Numbered from the stretch's first letter, positions 18,496-27,828 are shown. The stretch is DNA of 64,000 nt from an uncultured Xylophilus sp. (GCA_913776965.1 CAJYQL010000025.1:62001-126000); one strand, 5' to 3'. Notes: generated by a model from the letters alone, not told the origin. Made by a program: numbers and translations.

Positions 18496-19890
18496 ATGAA
18501 TTCACTCAAACCCCTTGTCCTTGCCACGGCGCTGGCCGTTGCATCTTTCGCTGCATCGGCAGTTCCCAATCCCGGCGACCGCGTCTACACCGCAGACCAG
18601 AACACCAACACGGTGTCGGTGATCGACCCGAACACCAACGCATTGCTCGGCCAGATCAAGCTGGGCAACCAGCGCCCCGACGTGCTGTCACCGATCTACA
18701 AGGGCGAGATCAACGTTCACGGCCTCGGTTTCTCGCCTGACCACCGCACGCTGGTTGCCATTGCCAACGGCTCGAACTCGGTGACCTTCATCGACACGGC
18801 GACCAACAAGGTCAAGGGCGTGACCTACGTCGGCCGCTCGCCGCACGAGGCCTTCTTCACGCGCGACGGCAAGGAGGTCTGGGCCGTGGTGCGCGGAGAG
18901 AACTACGTCTCGGTGATCGACGCGAAGACCTTCAAGGAAAAACGTCGGATCGAGACCGCGCCCGGCCCCGGCATGGTGCTGTTCACGCCGGACGGTGGGC
19001 GTGCGTTCGTGGTGTCGAGCTTCACGCCCGAAGTGGCTGTGGTCGACACGCGCTCGTACAAGATCGTGAAACGTATTCCGGTCGTGAGTCCGTTCTCGCC
19101 GTTCCTGCAGTTCACGCCGGATGGCACAGAAGTCTGGATGGGCCACAAGGACGTCGGCAAAGTCACACGCATCGACGTGAAGTCGATGGCGGTGACGAGC
19201 GTGATCGACACCGGCTTCATCACCAACCATCTCGGCTTTGCCAAAACCGCGCGCGGCACGCTCGCGTACGTCGCCGTGGGTGGTGAGAACGTCGTGAAGG
19301 TCTATTCGACCGATGGCGAGGCGAAGTTGCTCAACACCATCGCGACCGGCGCGCTGCCGCATGGCGTATGGCCATCGGACGACGGCACGCGCATGTACGT
19401 CGGACTGGAGAACGGCGATGCGGTCCAGGTGATCGACACCGCCAGCGACAAAGTCATCGCGGCGGTGCCGATTGGACAGGCTCCGCAGGCGCTGGTCTAC
19501 GTTTCGAACGCCGTACCGTCGGGTGCCGGCACGGACAACCTGAAGCCGCTGGCCAACGCCGCGCCGGTCAACATCCCGCTCATGCCCGCTTCAGGCGATG
19601 CCAAGGGCTTCGTGGTGGCACGCAATTTCGGTGTGGTCGATGCGCTGGAACTGTTCCTCTACAAGCTCAAGCCGGAGACGGTCTACAGCATCTATGTGGG
19701 CGATCAGAAAGTGCCCGTCGCCAGCTTCAAGACCAATCCGATGGGAATGGCCGACGGCACGGCGATCGGCGAGATCCGCGAGGTCACTCGTCTGCAGTCG
19801 GAAGCCAATCCGAAGACCGCATCGATCGTGGTCATCGAAGGCGATGGGCCGATGGATGCAGCCAAGGTGGTTCTGCGCAGCCCGATGTGA
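18496..19890 (+). CDS. Secreted beta-propeller protein, cytochrome D1-like repeats
   Basis: 464 residues with signal peptide and YVTN-type repeats (VYTADQNTNTVSVID, NGSNSVTFIDTATN and others) followed by a non-repeat C-terminal domain of about 110 residues. Second propeller of the cluster. AAGGAC precedes ATG 18496. Its stop overlaps the GTG of the Nmad2 gene. Confidence 0.82.
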   Translation: MNSLKPLVLATALAVASFAASAVPNPGDRVYTADQNTNTVSVIDPNTNALLGQIKLGNQRPDVLSPIYKGEINVHGLGFSPDHRTLVAIANGSNSVTFIDTATNKVKGVTYVGRSPHEAFFTRDGKEVWAVVRGENYVSVIDAKTFKEKRRIETAPGPGMVLFTPDGGRAFVVSSFTPEVAVVDTRSYKIVKRIPVVSPFSPFLQFTPDGTEVWMGHKDVGKVTRIDVKSMAVTSVIDTGFITNHLGFAKTARGTLAYVAVGGENVVKVYSTDGEAKLLNTIATGALPHGVWPSDDGTRMYVGLENGDAVQVIDTASDKVIAAVPIGQAPQALVYVSNAVPSGAGTDNLKPLANAAPVNIPLMPASGDAKGFVVARNFGVVDALELFLYKLKPETVYSIYVGDQKVPVASFKTNPMGMADGTAIGEIREVTRLQSEANPKTASIVVIEGDGPMDAAKVVLRSPM

Positions 19891-20477
19891 TCCAAGGCCC
19901 GCGCATCTTTCGTTACGTCGTGCGGCAAGACCGCGGCGGGTCGCCGAATCCTTTTCACGGCTGGTGCTCGCTCGCTGTGTGCAAGCCGCAGATTCGTCGC
20001 TCGGCACGTGTCGGCGACTGGATCGTCGGCCTGCGCAGCCGCCACAACGACCAGCTCGTCTACGCGATGCGCGTCGATGAAGTCATGGCGCTGGACAACT
20101 ACTGGGCGGACCCGCGCTTTGTCGCCAAGCGACCTGGCGGCGACGGCCCCCCGGACAACTTCTATCGGGCGATGGCGAACGGCTCGATGAAGCAGGTGGC
20201 CAACACGTTGCACGACGACAGCGAGGCCGCGCGAGACATTGCGGGCCTCAACGCCCTGGTGTCGTGGAATTTCTGGTACTTCGGCGACCAGAGCCCACCG
20301 CTGCCGACCGATCTGGTGCACCTGACGCATTCGGGCCAGGGACACTCGCTGCACCGGCGGCGGCGGGCTGATGACGTCGCCGTGCTGCAGCACTGGCTTG
20401 ACCACTGGCCGATGGGCCGCAACGGAGCGCCTGTCGATGCCTGGCGGCCCCGCGTGTTCGTCACGAGGCGGGCCTGA
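19887..20477 (+). CDS. Nmad2-like (nucleotide-modification-associated domain) protein
   Basis: 196 residues starting at GTG 19887, overlapping the propeller stop. The N-terminal pattern YVVRQD-G-SPNPFHGWCSLAVCKP-IR-SARVGDWIVG and the downstream DNYWADPRF segment match the Nmad2 family, predicted to act near modified DNA bases in phages and mobile elements. It is out of place in a sulfite-oxidation operon. Assignment is from remembered family pattern, not a search. Confidence 0.65.
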   Translation: MIQGPRIFRYVVRQDRGGSPNPFHGWCSLAVCKPQIRRSARVGDWIVGLRSRHNDQLVYAMRVDEVMALDNYWADPRFVAKRPGGDGPPDNFYRAMANGSMKQVANTLHDDSEAARDIAGLNALVSWNFWYFGDQSPPLPTDLVHLTHSGQGHSLHRRRRADDVAVLQHWLDHWPMGRNGAPVDAWRPRVFVTRRA

Positions 20478-20517
20478 AGCCGCGGTGGCCGAGCGCTGCT
20501 CTTATTCAATTTTTCCG

Positions 20518-21159
20518 ATGAGACTCTCGATGAACTTCCAGCCATTCGTTGCAGCGGCATTCGCCATCGCCATCGCAGCCGGTGCCCCGCCCGTTTTTGC
20601 ACATGGCGACGACAGGCCGGCCGCAGCCGCCGGCGGTGCCGAACTGCTCATACAGGGTGGGCAACTCGGCAAGTCCGTGTTTCCTGACGGTAATACCGCC
20701 CATGGCGGCCAGGGCCAGCCGGTGGATGGCATCGAAGGTTCGAGCCAGGAGATGCTCAAGACCCATTTCCATGCCCACCTGGCCATTTACTACAAGGGCG
20801 AACAGATCGCAGTGCCACGCGGCATCGGCATCATTGCGCCGCTGCGCATCGATCGCGGTTTTGTCAGTGGCGGTAAGGGTTTCTACTGGCTGCACACGCA
20901 TGATGCCAGCGGCATCCTGCATGTCGAATCGCCGAACGACCGGGTGTACACGCTGGGCAACTTCTTCGACGTGTGGGGACAGCCGTTGGCGGCCGACAAC
21001 GTGGCAGGGCTCAGGGGCGCGCTGCGGGTGTATGTCAACGGCAAGGTGCAATTCACGCCGGTGCGCGACCTTCCGCTCAAGCCGCACGACCAGATAGCGC
21101 TGGTGATCGGGCAACCCTCGGCGTCTCCCGTGACGTACACGTTTCCCGATGGGCTGTGA
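20518..21159 (+). CDS. Secreted His-rich protein, unknown
   Basis: 213 residues with a signal peptide (ending near VFAHG) and conserved-looking motifs HFHAHLAIYYKG and WLHTHDASGILHVESP, plus TLGNFFDVWG. The clustered His suggest metal binding. Start 20518 gives an Arg in the leader; 20530 is an alternative. Probably last gene of the rightward sulfite cluster. Confidence 0.65.
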   Translation: MRLSMNFQPFVAAAFAIAIAAGAPPVFAHGDDRPAAAAGGAELLIQGGQLGKSVFPDGNTAHGGQGQPVDGIEGSSQEMLKTHFHAHLAIYYKGEQIAVPRGIGIIAPLRIDRGFVSGGKGFYWLHTHDASGILHVESPNDRVYTLGNFFDVWGQPLAADNVAGLRGALRVYVNGKVQFTPVRDLPLKPHDQIALVIGQPSASPVTYTFPDGL

Positions 21160-21174
21160 AGTACGAGCCAAGCT

Positions 21175-21788
21175 TCAGTGCATCACGCAGTGGCAATAGA
21201 CGAACTGCTGCTCCACGCCTGCGAGTGTCCGATGGGCTTTCGGCGCATGTTCGACCAGTTCGAAGGCATCGCCGAACTGGGCGTGCAACGCATCTGGCGC
21301 ATACCGCATCACCGGGAGCCCGCTGCACTGCATCGGCCCGTCCGGCCCGAACACCGCGACGATGACGTGACCGCCGGGGCGCACAGCCTGGCGCACTTGC
21401 GCGATGTAGGCCTGGCGTTGCTCGGGTGTGGTCATGAAATGAAAGACGGCCCTGTCGTGCCAGATGTCGTAGGCATGTGCGGGTAAGGCAAGCCGGGTGA
21501 TGTCTCCCGCCAGCAATCGCACCCGCCGGGCGTCGAAAGCGAGCCGTTGACGGGCCACGTCGAGCGCATTCTCCGAAATGTCGAGCACAGTGACGTCGAA
21601 GCCATGCAGTCCGAGCAGATCGTCCACCAGTGTCGAAGTACCGCCTCCGACGTCGATGACCCGCGTCTGACCGCCAGCAGCAATTCGCTTGATGAGTCCG
21701 AGGGACCGGTCCGCATGCGGTTGAAACCAGCTCAGCGTACTGGACGACTTCGTCTGTAGACACGCTCCCAATGCGACTTGTCCTGCAT
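21175..21788 (-). pseudogene. SAM-dependent methyltransferase with an N-terminal frameshift
   Basis: A class I methyltransferase with the AdoMet motif VIDVGGGTSTLVDDLL and DISENALDVARQRL. The natural start appears to be ATG 21788 (MQDKSHWERVY), but the frame is lost after Tyr11; one added base near 21752 would restore the family-typical TKSSSTLSWFQPH. The open frame further upstream has no family similarity. Either a real one-base loss or a sequence error. Confidence 0.7.
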
Positions 21789-21846
21789 GGTTCCAATTCC
21801 TGAAAATTTGCGCATGGCAAAACATCTTGCCAGTCGAAGGACCAAA

Positions 21847-22683
21847 TTATTTGCGTGCTTCAAGCTGGCTGTAAACCGCCTCGGCGACCCGCAGCATTTC
21901 GGACTTGCTGTCGCCTGACGAAATGGCGTAGCCGAAGTCCTTGTCGACCCAGTAGAAGACATTCACCGGGCCATCCTGGCCGAACTTGAAGGCCGTCTCG
22001 CGTCCGGCGTCCTCGCGAGTGACGTACAGCGTCAGACGCTCGCCCTTTGCGCCGCCGAACATGAACTGCGCCACCGGCCCCTTGTCGCCCGGCAGCAGCC
22101 GCCCGCCGATGAGCTCGTAGCCCAGGGCGCGCAGGTCGGGCGGCTTCACTTCGGTGCCCATGCGCTTGGTCAGCCAGGTGACGAGCGCCTGCTCCTGGTC
22201 GGCGCCGACCTCCACCGGACGACGCACGTCCGGGCTGTAGACCACGTGGGCCACGGCCGCGCGGTGGGCAAAACCATTGAGCGTGCCCGCCCGCGCCGCG
22301 GCCAGCGTGGCACTGCGCTGCAGTTGCCCGTCGTAGGCGCCACGGCCCCACCAGGCCGACCCGGTGCTGACGACCGCGATCGCCACGCCGGCTGCCAGGG
22401 AGCGCCACGGCCATCCCTGCCAGCCCGCCCCCGGCGCCGGCTTCAGCGGCAGGCGCAATGGCAAGGGCTCGGACAGGACCGGGTCGAGCAACTGCTTGAG
22501 CGCCAGGTTCTGGGCGCGCCAGTCGTCCACGCGCTGGCGTTCGGCCGGGTGGGCATCCAGGAAGGCATCGATCTCTACATGCCGCGCAGGGTCCAGAAGC
22601 TGATCCGCAAAAGCATGCAGATCGGCTTCGGTCACCGGCTTGATGCCGTCGGTGGAAATGGGTTTGAGTGGGGGAGAGTCCAT
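21847..22683 (-). CDS. Transmembrane anti-sigma factor
   Basis: 278 residues: cytoplasmic N-terminal zinc-less anti-sigma-like helix bundle (ADLHAFADQLLDPARHVEIDAFLDAHP), one membrane segment near residue 100, and a periplasmic domain. ATG 22683 follows the sigma stop by one base. It should hold the sigma factor inactive until a periplasmic signal arrives, possibly oxidative or sulfite-related. Confidence 0.85.
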   Translation of the reverse strand: MDSPPLKPISTDGIKPVTEADLHAFADQLLDPARHVEIDAFLDAHPAERQRVDDWRAQNLALKQLLDPVLSEPLPLRLPLKPAPGAGWQGWPWRSLAAGVAIAVVSTGSAWWGRGAYDGQLQRSATLAAARAGTLNGFAHRAAVAHVVYSPDVRRPVEVGADQEQALVTWLTKRMGTEVKPPDLRALGYELIGGRLLPGDKGPVAQFMFGGAKGERLTLYVTREDAGRETAFKFGQDGPVNVFYWVDKDFGYAISSGDSKSEMLRVAEAVYSQLEARK

Positions 22684-22684
22684 G

Positions 22685-23209
22685 TCACTTGATCCTGCGC
22701 AGGGGCGCGGCAACTTGGGCTGATGGCGCGCGGCCTTGCAGTTCCTGTCGCAGCTTGTCACGGCCGCGCGCCAGGCGGGACATCACCGTGCCGATGGGCA
22801 CGCCGAGCACTGCGGCGGCTTCTGCGTAGCTTAGTTCTTCGACTGCGATGAGCAGCATCACCTCGCGTTGCTCCACAGGCAACCGCTGCAGGATACGGTC
22901 CAGATCGCGGACCTCAATGCCGTCGGACTGGCTGGCACGCTGCGGGATTTCGGGCAGGTCGTCGCCCGCGCTGTCCTCGGGTCGGCTGCTCCTGGCGCGT
23001 ACACCGTCGATGAAGTGGTTGTGCATGATGCCGAACATCCAGGCGCGGATGTCGCCGCGTTTCTGCCAAAGCGAGAACCGGCTCCACGCTCGCTCCAGCG
23101 TGTCCTGCACCAGGTCGTCGGCCCGAGTGGTATCTGCCACCAGCCCGCGCGCGTAACGGCGCAGGCTGGGAATGCAGGCGACGATCGCGGCTTCGTCCTG
23201 TGCGCGCAT
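22685..23209 (-). CDS. ECF-type RNA polymerase sigma factor
   Basis: 174 residues with region 2 (ADDLVQDTLERAW, DIRAWMFGIMHNHFID) and region 4 (LPVEQREVMLLIAVEELSYAEAAAVLGVPIGTVMSRL). Directs polymerase to stress promoters. It lies 36 bases after the small exported protein gene and is immediately followed by its anti-sigma gene. Confidence 0.92.
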   Translation of the reverse strand: MRAQDEAAIVACIPSLRRYARGLVADTTRADDLVQDTLERAWSRFSLWQKRGDIRAWMFGIMHNHFIDGVRARSSRPEDSAGDDLPEIPQRASQSDGIEVRDLDRILQRLPVEQREVMLLIAVEELSYAEAAAVLGVPIGTVMSRLARGRDKLRQELQGRAPSAQVAAPLRRIK

Positions 23210-23245
23210 GGGATGAAGCGTCGTGCTCTCTGCGGTTCTGGTCGA

Positions 23246-23623
23246 TCAGGGCTTGATGACGTGCCAGACGTTCTTGAAGTTGTCGCCGGTCATGTCGCCG
23301 GCCTTCATGTCGGACTTGTACAGGTACACCGGCTTGCCCTTGTAGGCCCATTGCTTGGTGCCGTCGTCGCGCGCGACGATGGTCATGTCGCCTTCAGGCT
23401 TCGCGTCCGCTTCTGCCATCACCGGCGGCCACAGTCCGGCGCACGGGCCGTTGCAGGCACTCTTGCCGCTGCCCGCCGTGTCGTTGTCGAAGGTGTAGAG
23501 CGTCATGCCGCTGGTGTTGACCAGCATGCCGCCGGCTGTCTTGACCGGAGCGGCGGCCATAGCGGCGCCAGAGGCGAGCGCGGCGAGCGCAAGAATCAGG
23601 GTGGGCAGAAGGGAAGATTTCAT
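23246..23623 (-). CDS. Secreted COG4315-type repeat protein
   Basis: 125 residues with a signal peptide and two predicted lipoprotein-type repeats (GMTLYTFDNDTAGSGKSACNGPCAGLWPP; GKPVYLYKSDMKAGD...VWHVIKP). The first is given only by its flanking residues: T-L-Y-T-F-D and C-N-G-P-C. Such proteins are periplasmic and common next to ECF sigma operons. Probably part of the regulon of the adjoining sigma factor. Confidence 0.75.
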   Translation of the reverse strand: MKSSLLPTLILALAALASGAAMAAAPVKTAGGMLVNTSGMTLYTFDNDTAGSGKSACNGPCAGLWPPVMAEADAKPEGDMTIVARDDGTKQWAYKGKPVYLYKSDMKAGDMTGDNFKNVWHVIKP

Positions 23624-23702
23624 GGGAAGTCCTGTGGAAGATGGAATTGGTCAGAGTTGACATCCAGACAGACGCTTGGCCGCCTGCGTTTATTCCGCTG
23701 TC

Positions 23703-24449
23703 TCAAAGAATTTTTGAGATGGGCGCCAGCGCAGATGGCTGCCAGATGCATTGCAGATGCAGTGTGCGACCAGCGCCTGACTCATAGGCACGCATTTCGC
23801 CGTTGGCGATCTCCAGGCACGAGACCGCTTGTTCACTGAGTTCTTCAAGCTGCATCACCAGCGCCCGCAGGCTGTTGCCATGACCGACGACAGCTACCGT
23901 TTGGGCCGACGCCAATGATGGTTCGATCAGTTCCTGCCAGAGCGCGGTCACCCGCAGAACGGTTTGCGCGAGTGATTCCGCCAAGGGCAGGGGTTCCAGC
24001 CCTGCGCAGGGTGGTTCCATCGATGGATCCGTCGCCACCCGATCGACATCGTCCTGAGTCCACGGCGGCGGTACCGCGCGGTACGACCTGCGCCAAGCTT
24101 GCACCTGATCGGCACCGTACCGCGCGATGGCTTCGGCCTTGGATGACCCCGTCAATGCACCATAGTGCCGCTCGTTCAACCGCCAGTCGGCTGTGCGTGG
24201 CGCCGATGGACTTCCCGCTGCGAGCAGCAAGCAGTCGACAGACCGTATGCAACGGACCAGCATGGAGGAGAAGACGCGGTCGACGACCAGACCTGACCGC
24301 CGAATCGCACGGCCGGCCTCCTGCATCTGACGCACACCCCGCGGCGTGAGACCCACGTCGGCCCAGCCGGTGAAACGCTGTGCCAGGTTCCATTCGGACT
24401 CACCGTGTCGGATGAGCAGCAGTTGCACCTGCGATCGTGGCGCCGACAC
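23703..24449 (-). CDS. 2,3-bisphosphoglycerate-dependent phosphoglycerate mutase-like protein
   Basis: 248 residues from GTG 24449, with the phosphohistidine motif LIRHGESEWN, the GPM segment LNERHYGALTG and the second His in VVGHGNSLRALV. Size matches GpmA. No ATG is available; GTG 24449 or TTG 24455 are the candidates, and some N-terminal damage is possible because the frame upstream shows no homology. A household enzyme as cargo is odd. Confidence 0.75.
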   Translation of the reverse strand: MSAPRSQVQLLLIRHGESEWNLAQRFTGWADVGLTPRGVRQMQEAGRAIRRSGLVVDRVFSSMLVRCIRSVDCLLLAAGSPSAPRTADWRLNERHYGALTGSSKAEAIARYGADQVQAWRRSYRAVPPPWTQDDVDRVATDPSMEPPCAGLEPLPLAESLAQTVLRVTALWQELIEPSLASAQTVAVVGHGNSLRALVMQLEELSEQAVSCLEIANGEMRAYESGAGRTLHLQCIWQPSALAPISKIL

Positions 24450-24613
24450 GTTCAATTGCCCTGCCTGTCGGCATGCGGATCCGGTGGCGTGGGTGTTCTC
24501 AGCCGAGCCATTGAACGTCGCAGATGCGGCGGCGATGCCCAGGCGAGCGCACAAGCAAGGTGCCTGTTCATGATCTTCTTTAGATTCGGGATTTTCGAAA
24601 CATGATCTGAGTG

Positions 24614-25405
24614 TTACTTCAGTCGATCTGCGCGCAGGCGCTGTCGGTCGTCGGTGACAGCCCTCGCCGCCAGATAGACCGCGCCCGCCGACGCGAGACC
24701 GCCGGCGCCTGTGAGCAGGAAAAGCAGCAGGATCTGGTATTTCACGGCCTCGAGTGGATCCATGCCGGCCAGCAACTGCCCCGTCATGATGCCGGGCAGC
24801 GTGATGACACCCGCGGCCGACATCTGGTTGATGATCGGAATCATCCCGCGGCGGATCGCATGGCGGATCGGTGCGGCCAGCGCTTGGTGGATGCTGGCGC
24901 CGAGCGCCAGCTGCGCCTCGATCGCCGGGCGCCCGGTGCTGATGCCTTCGAAGAAGCTGTCGAGACCCAGGCTGGCCCAATTGAGCACACTGCCGAGCAC
25001 GATGCCCATCAGCGGGATGGCGTAGCGCGGGTCGTACCAGGGCTGCGGGCGGATCGCCGTCATCAATGCGAGCAACACGGTGGCGATGCTCGAGAAGCCG
25101 ACGACCACCGCCGCGATGCGGTAACTCCCGGCACCCTTGAGACGCCGAGTTGGACGCACTGCGACTTCGCGCGCGGCCGCCAGCAGCATGAGCGCGACGA
25201 TCCCGAGAGTGGCCGCCGGCGACGCCGCCTGGAACACGAAGCGCAGCACCAAGCCGACCAGCAGGAGCTGGACGACCATGCGGGTAGCGGCCCAGAGCAC
25301 CTGCCGATGCAACTGCAGGTGCAGGAGCACGGACGCCAGGGCGTTGATCAGCACCAGCAACGTGGCGAGCGCCACGTCCGTGGCGTGAAGATGGATGGTG
25401 CTCAT
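24614..25405 (-). CDS. fetB: FetB-like ABC transporter permease
   Basis: 263 residues with about seven membrane segments and the UPF0014 motifs (PLMGIVLGSVLNW, LPGIMTGQLLAGMDPLEAVKYQI). In E. coli FetAB exports iron under oxidative stress. ATG overlaps the stop of the ATPase gene by four bases, so both are one unit. Confidence 0.85.
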   Translation of the reverse strand: MSTIHLHATDVALATLLVLINALASVLLHLQLHRQVLWAATRMVVQLLLVGLVLRFVFQAASPAATLGIVALMLLAAAREVAVRPTRRLKGAGSYRIAAVVVGFSSIATVLLALMTAIRPQPWYDPRYAIPLMGIVLGSVLNWASLGLDSFFEGISTGRPAIEAQLALGASIHQALAAPIRHAIRRGMIPIINQMSAAGVITLPGIMTGQLLAGMDPLEAVKYQILLLFLLTGAGGLASAGAVYLAARAVTDDRQRLRADRLK

Positions 25406-26016
25406 GGCGCGTGCAGCTTGCCGTCGCGCATCTCGAAGTGGCGATGGCTCATCCGCACAGCCTGCTCACGCGAGTGCGTCACCATCACGATGCCGAGGCC
25501 GGAGCGGAGCTGTTGCAGAAGCAGGGATTCAATCGCCAGCGTGGAGGCGCCGTCGAGCGAGGCCGAAGGCTCGTCGAGCAGCAGCACGTCGGGCTCCCGC
25601 ACCATCGAGCGGACGAGCGCCAGGCGTTGACGCTCGCCGGTCGAAAGGCGTGCGATGTCGGCGTCCAGCAGGTCCGGGCCCAGCCCGAGCGCCGCCATCA
25701 GTTCGGCGACCCGGCTCGACGCGGCAGACGGGAAGTGGGCTGCCGGCGTTGACGCCCACCAAGCGGGTTCGGCTGACTGGTAGATCACACGACCTCGCCA
25801 CGCCGGCGCTGCAAATGTCTCCCGGCGTTTCCCGGCCAGGTTCACGCCGCCGGTGCCGGGGTCCATGTCGGCGATCAGGCGCAGCAGGACGCTCTTGCCC
25901 GATCCTGATCTGCCGAGCACGCAGACACATTCGCCGGCGTTCAAGGCCAGATCGAACGGACCGCCGAACGGCGACGCAAGACCGGAGATCGCCAGCAAGC
26001 AGTTGTCGACAGTCAT
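25402..26016 (-). CDS. fetA: FetA-like ABC transporter ATP-binding protein
   Basis: 204 residues with Walker A GRSGSGKS, signature LSTGERQRLALVR and Walker B VLLLDEPSASLD. Pairs with the permease gene directly downstream. ATG 26016 is chosen for its GAGGA ribosome site; a TTG at 26055 would overlap the DUF190 stop. Confidence 0.85.
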   Translation of the reverse strand: MTVDNCLLAISGLASPFGGPFDLALNAGECVCVLGRSGSGKSVLLRLIADMDPGTGGVNLAGKRRETFAAPAWRGRVIYQSAEPAWWASTPAAHFPSAASSRVAELMAALGLGPDLLDADIARLSTGERQRLALVRSMVREPDVLLLDEPSASLDGASTLAIESLLLQQLRSGLGIVMVTHSREQAVRMSHRHFEMRDGKLHAP

Positions 26017-26051
26017 TCGTAAACGGTCCTCGGCGAAGGTCAATGCTGCGG

Positions 26052-26403
26052 TCAATCGCCGGCATCAGCGGCATCACCGGCCGACGCGGGCGGCGTTGCT
26101 TTGCCGATCCGCCCGTAGACCATTGGCACCTGGATGTAGAACACCGTGACCGGCTCAAGCGCAATCGCTGCAAGCAGTCGTTCGGCGACCTCTTCCGTGG
26201 CCGATACCGTCACCGCCACAGGCTGCTGGGCCAGTTCGAAAAAGTGAGTGGAATGCATTTTTCCGGCGGATCCGAAACCCGTAGCCGCGCCCATCAAGCT
26301 TCCGCCCAACGCACCGTTGTCCTTGGCAAATTGCAAAAGCCAGTCTCCCATGGGGGTGTGGTCGTGTCGATGTTCCTGCTCGGCAAAGAACGTGATCTGG
26401 AAC
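26052..26403 (-). pseudogene. DUF190 protein, start codon lost at a junction
   Basis: The frame encodes a DUF190-type protein (GDWLLQFAKDNGALGGSL, GFGSAGKMHSTHFFELA). Homology continues upstream of the internal ATG at 26351 back to the segment FQITFFAEQEH at 26403, which is near the family's normal second or third residue, and then stops at the fusion with the truncated ATPase gene. It could still be translated from ATG 26351 as 99 residues. Confidence 0.65.
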
Positions 26404-26411
26404 CGATTCGG

Positions 26412-27288
26412 GTCAACGCTCGAGCTCCTACTGATCGCAGAAGAGACGCGGCCTCTGGTGCTCCCAAGCCCGACATGGGAAGCCGAGCTCGAAGAGCTCG
26501 CGAATGCGTTTCCCGCGTTCGCGAAAGTGATCTACGAGGCCGTGTCGCCATCGTTGGCGGTGCTGGCCGCTGGCGGGACGGTCCGTCCGGCGCCGGTGCT
26601 TCTCGTCGGCGCACCCGGCATCGGGAAGACGTTCTTCGTCAGCGCCCTCGCCCGCGTACTGGGAGTGCCAATGGTCAAGCAAGACATGTCGTCGACGAGC
26701 ACCGGCGCGAGCTTGTCGGGCCTCAGCGTGCACTGGTCCAACAGCTCGCCTGGCTGCGTGTTCAAAGCTCTTGCGTTCGGCCGTCCTGGCTCGCCACCGA
26801 CGGCGAACAGCATCGTGATGCTCGACGAACTCGACAAAGGCGGAGGTGATCCGCGGTTCGACACGTTCGGCCCCCTGCACGCGTTGCTCGAAGAAGAAAG
26901 CGCAAAACAGTTCGAAGACGAAAGCCTACCGGGCGTCTTCTTCGATGCCAGCCACATTCGCTGGATCGGCACGGCCAACAGCATCAGGGGCATCCCGGCA
27001 CCGATCCTGAGCCGCATGCACGTGATCGAGATCGAGGAGCCGACAAGCGGCGAACGCGCAGAGATGGCATCGCGCATCTACGAAAGCGTGGTTCGCTCGA
27101 TGCAGCTTCGCGAGTTCGCCGACCACATGCCCGACGCCGTGCTCGCAACGGCGGCGCAGACCTCGCCACGCGAGTTCCGCCGTCATGCACAGATCGCGAT
27201 CGGCAAAGCCCTCACCCGCGGCGACATCCAGACCCGAGACCAGGACTTCCGCCTGACAACACAAACAGCAAGAAAGATGGGATTCTGA
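26412..27288 (+). pseudogene. 5'-truncated Lon-like AAA+ ATPase (module copy 2)
   Basis: Homology to the 5644-7050 protein begins at residue about 180 of that protein and runs to the C terminus (both end ARKMGF). Walker A GAPGIGKTF and Walker B MLDELDK are intact. The zinc ribbon half is gone; the open frame left of 26412 is the antisense of the DUF190 gene. The AAA+ domain itself is well preserved, so a shortened protein might still be made. Confidence 0.75.
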
Positions 27289-27289
27289 A

Positions 27290-27763
27290 ATGGACAAAGA
27301 ACTTGAACAACTCAATGACCTGAAGCAGCGCTTCGACTACATGTTCTATGGCCCCCACATCGGCCTCGACATTTACCGCGGATGGCTCAACGACTTCGTT
27401 GCGGTATGCGAAGCGATCGACGCTCTGCTCGGCGACAACAAGCGGGGCTTCCATTGGAAGCAAATAAAAGAGAAGTACGGCTTCGCACGGTATTACTTCG
27501 ACACCAACGAAGTCCGTCCGATGCGACTCAGCATCAGCGATGGGAAAGGCGTTCACGAGATCACCTACGGCCTAGACGGCCACGAAATCGAACAAGCGAT
27601 CACGAAGATCTGCAACGACGCCGAGCAGGCATCGGCGACAAAATGCATCGTCTGCGGAGATCCCGCCGTAATCAAAACCTATGGCGGTTGGGTTGTTTGC
27701 GCATGCGAAAAGCATTCTCCAGACGTCCCCGGTGATCCCTTAAAAAAGGCCGTAGTCAAATAG
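27290..27763 (+). CDS. Zinc-ribbon protein of module copy 2
   Basis: 157 residues, soluble, with a C-terminal CIVCG...VCAC pattern that fits a zinc ribbon. ATG follows the ATPase stop by one base, so it belongs to the ATPase operon. Copy 1 has no counterpart between ATPase and gene A. Family not recognised. Confidence 0.65.
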   Translation: MDKELEQLNDLKQRFDYMFYGPHIGLDIYRGWLNDFVAVCEAIDALLGDNKRGFHWKQIKEKYGFARYYFDTNEVRPMRLSISDGKGVHEITYGLDGHEIEQAITKICNDAEQASATKCIVCGDPAVIKTYGGWVVCACEKHSPDVPGDPLKKAVVK

Positions 27764-27788
27764 CAAATTCTTTACTTTGAATTAGGGT

Positions 27789-27800
27789 AAAGATACAATA
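27789..27800 (+). promoter_or_regulatory. AAAGATACAATA box before gene A, copy 2
   Basis: Same 12 bases as at 7083 and 58523; -10 hexamer TACAAT at 27794-27799. A weak -35-like TTTACT lies 17 bases upstream. It lies 28 bases before the gene A start, exactly as in copy 1. Confidence 0.65.
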
Positions 27801-27828
27801 GAGGCACTTCACCAAACAGGCCAAAGAC

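Noticed and set aside
26248..26411. N-terminal part of the 346-codon ATPase frame
   Set aside because: It is antisense to the DUF190 gene and has no similarity to the intact ATPase at 5644-7050.
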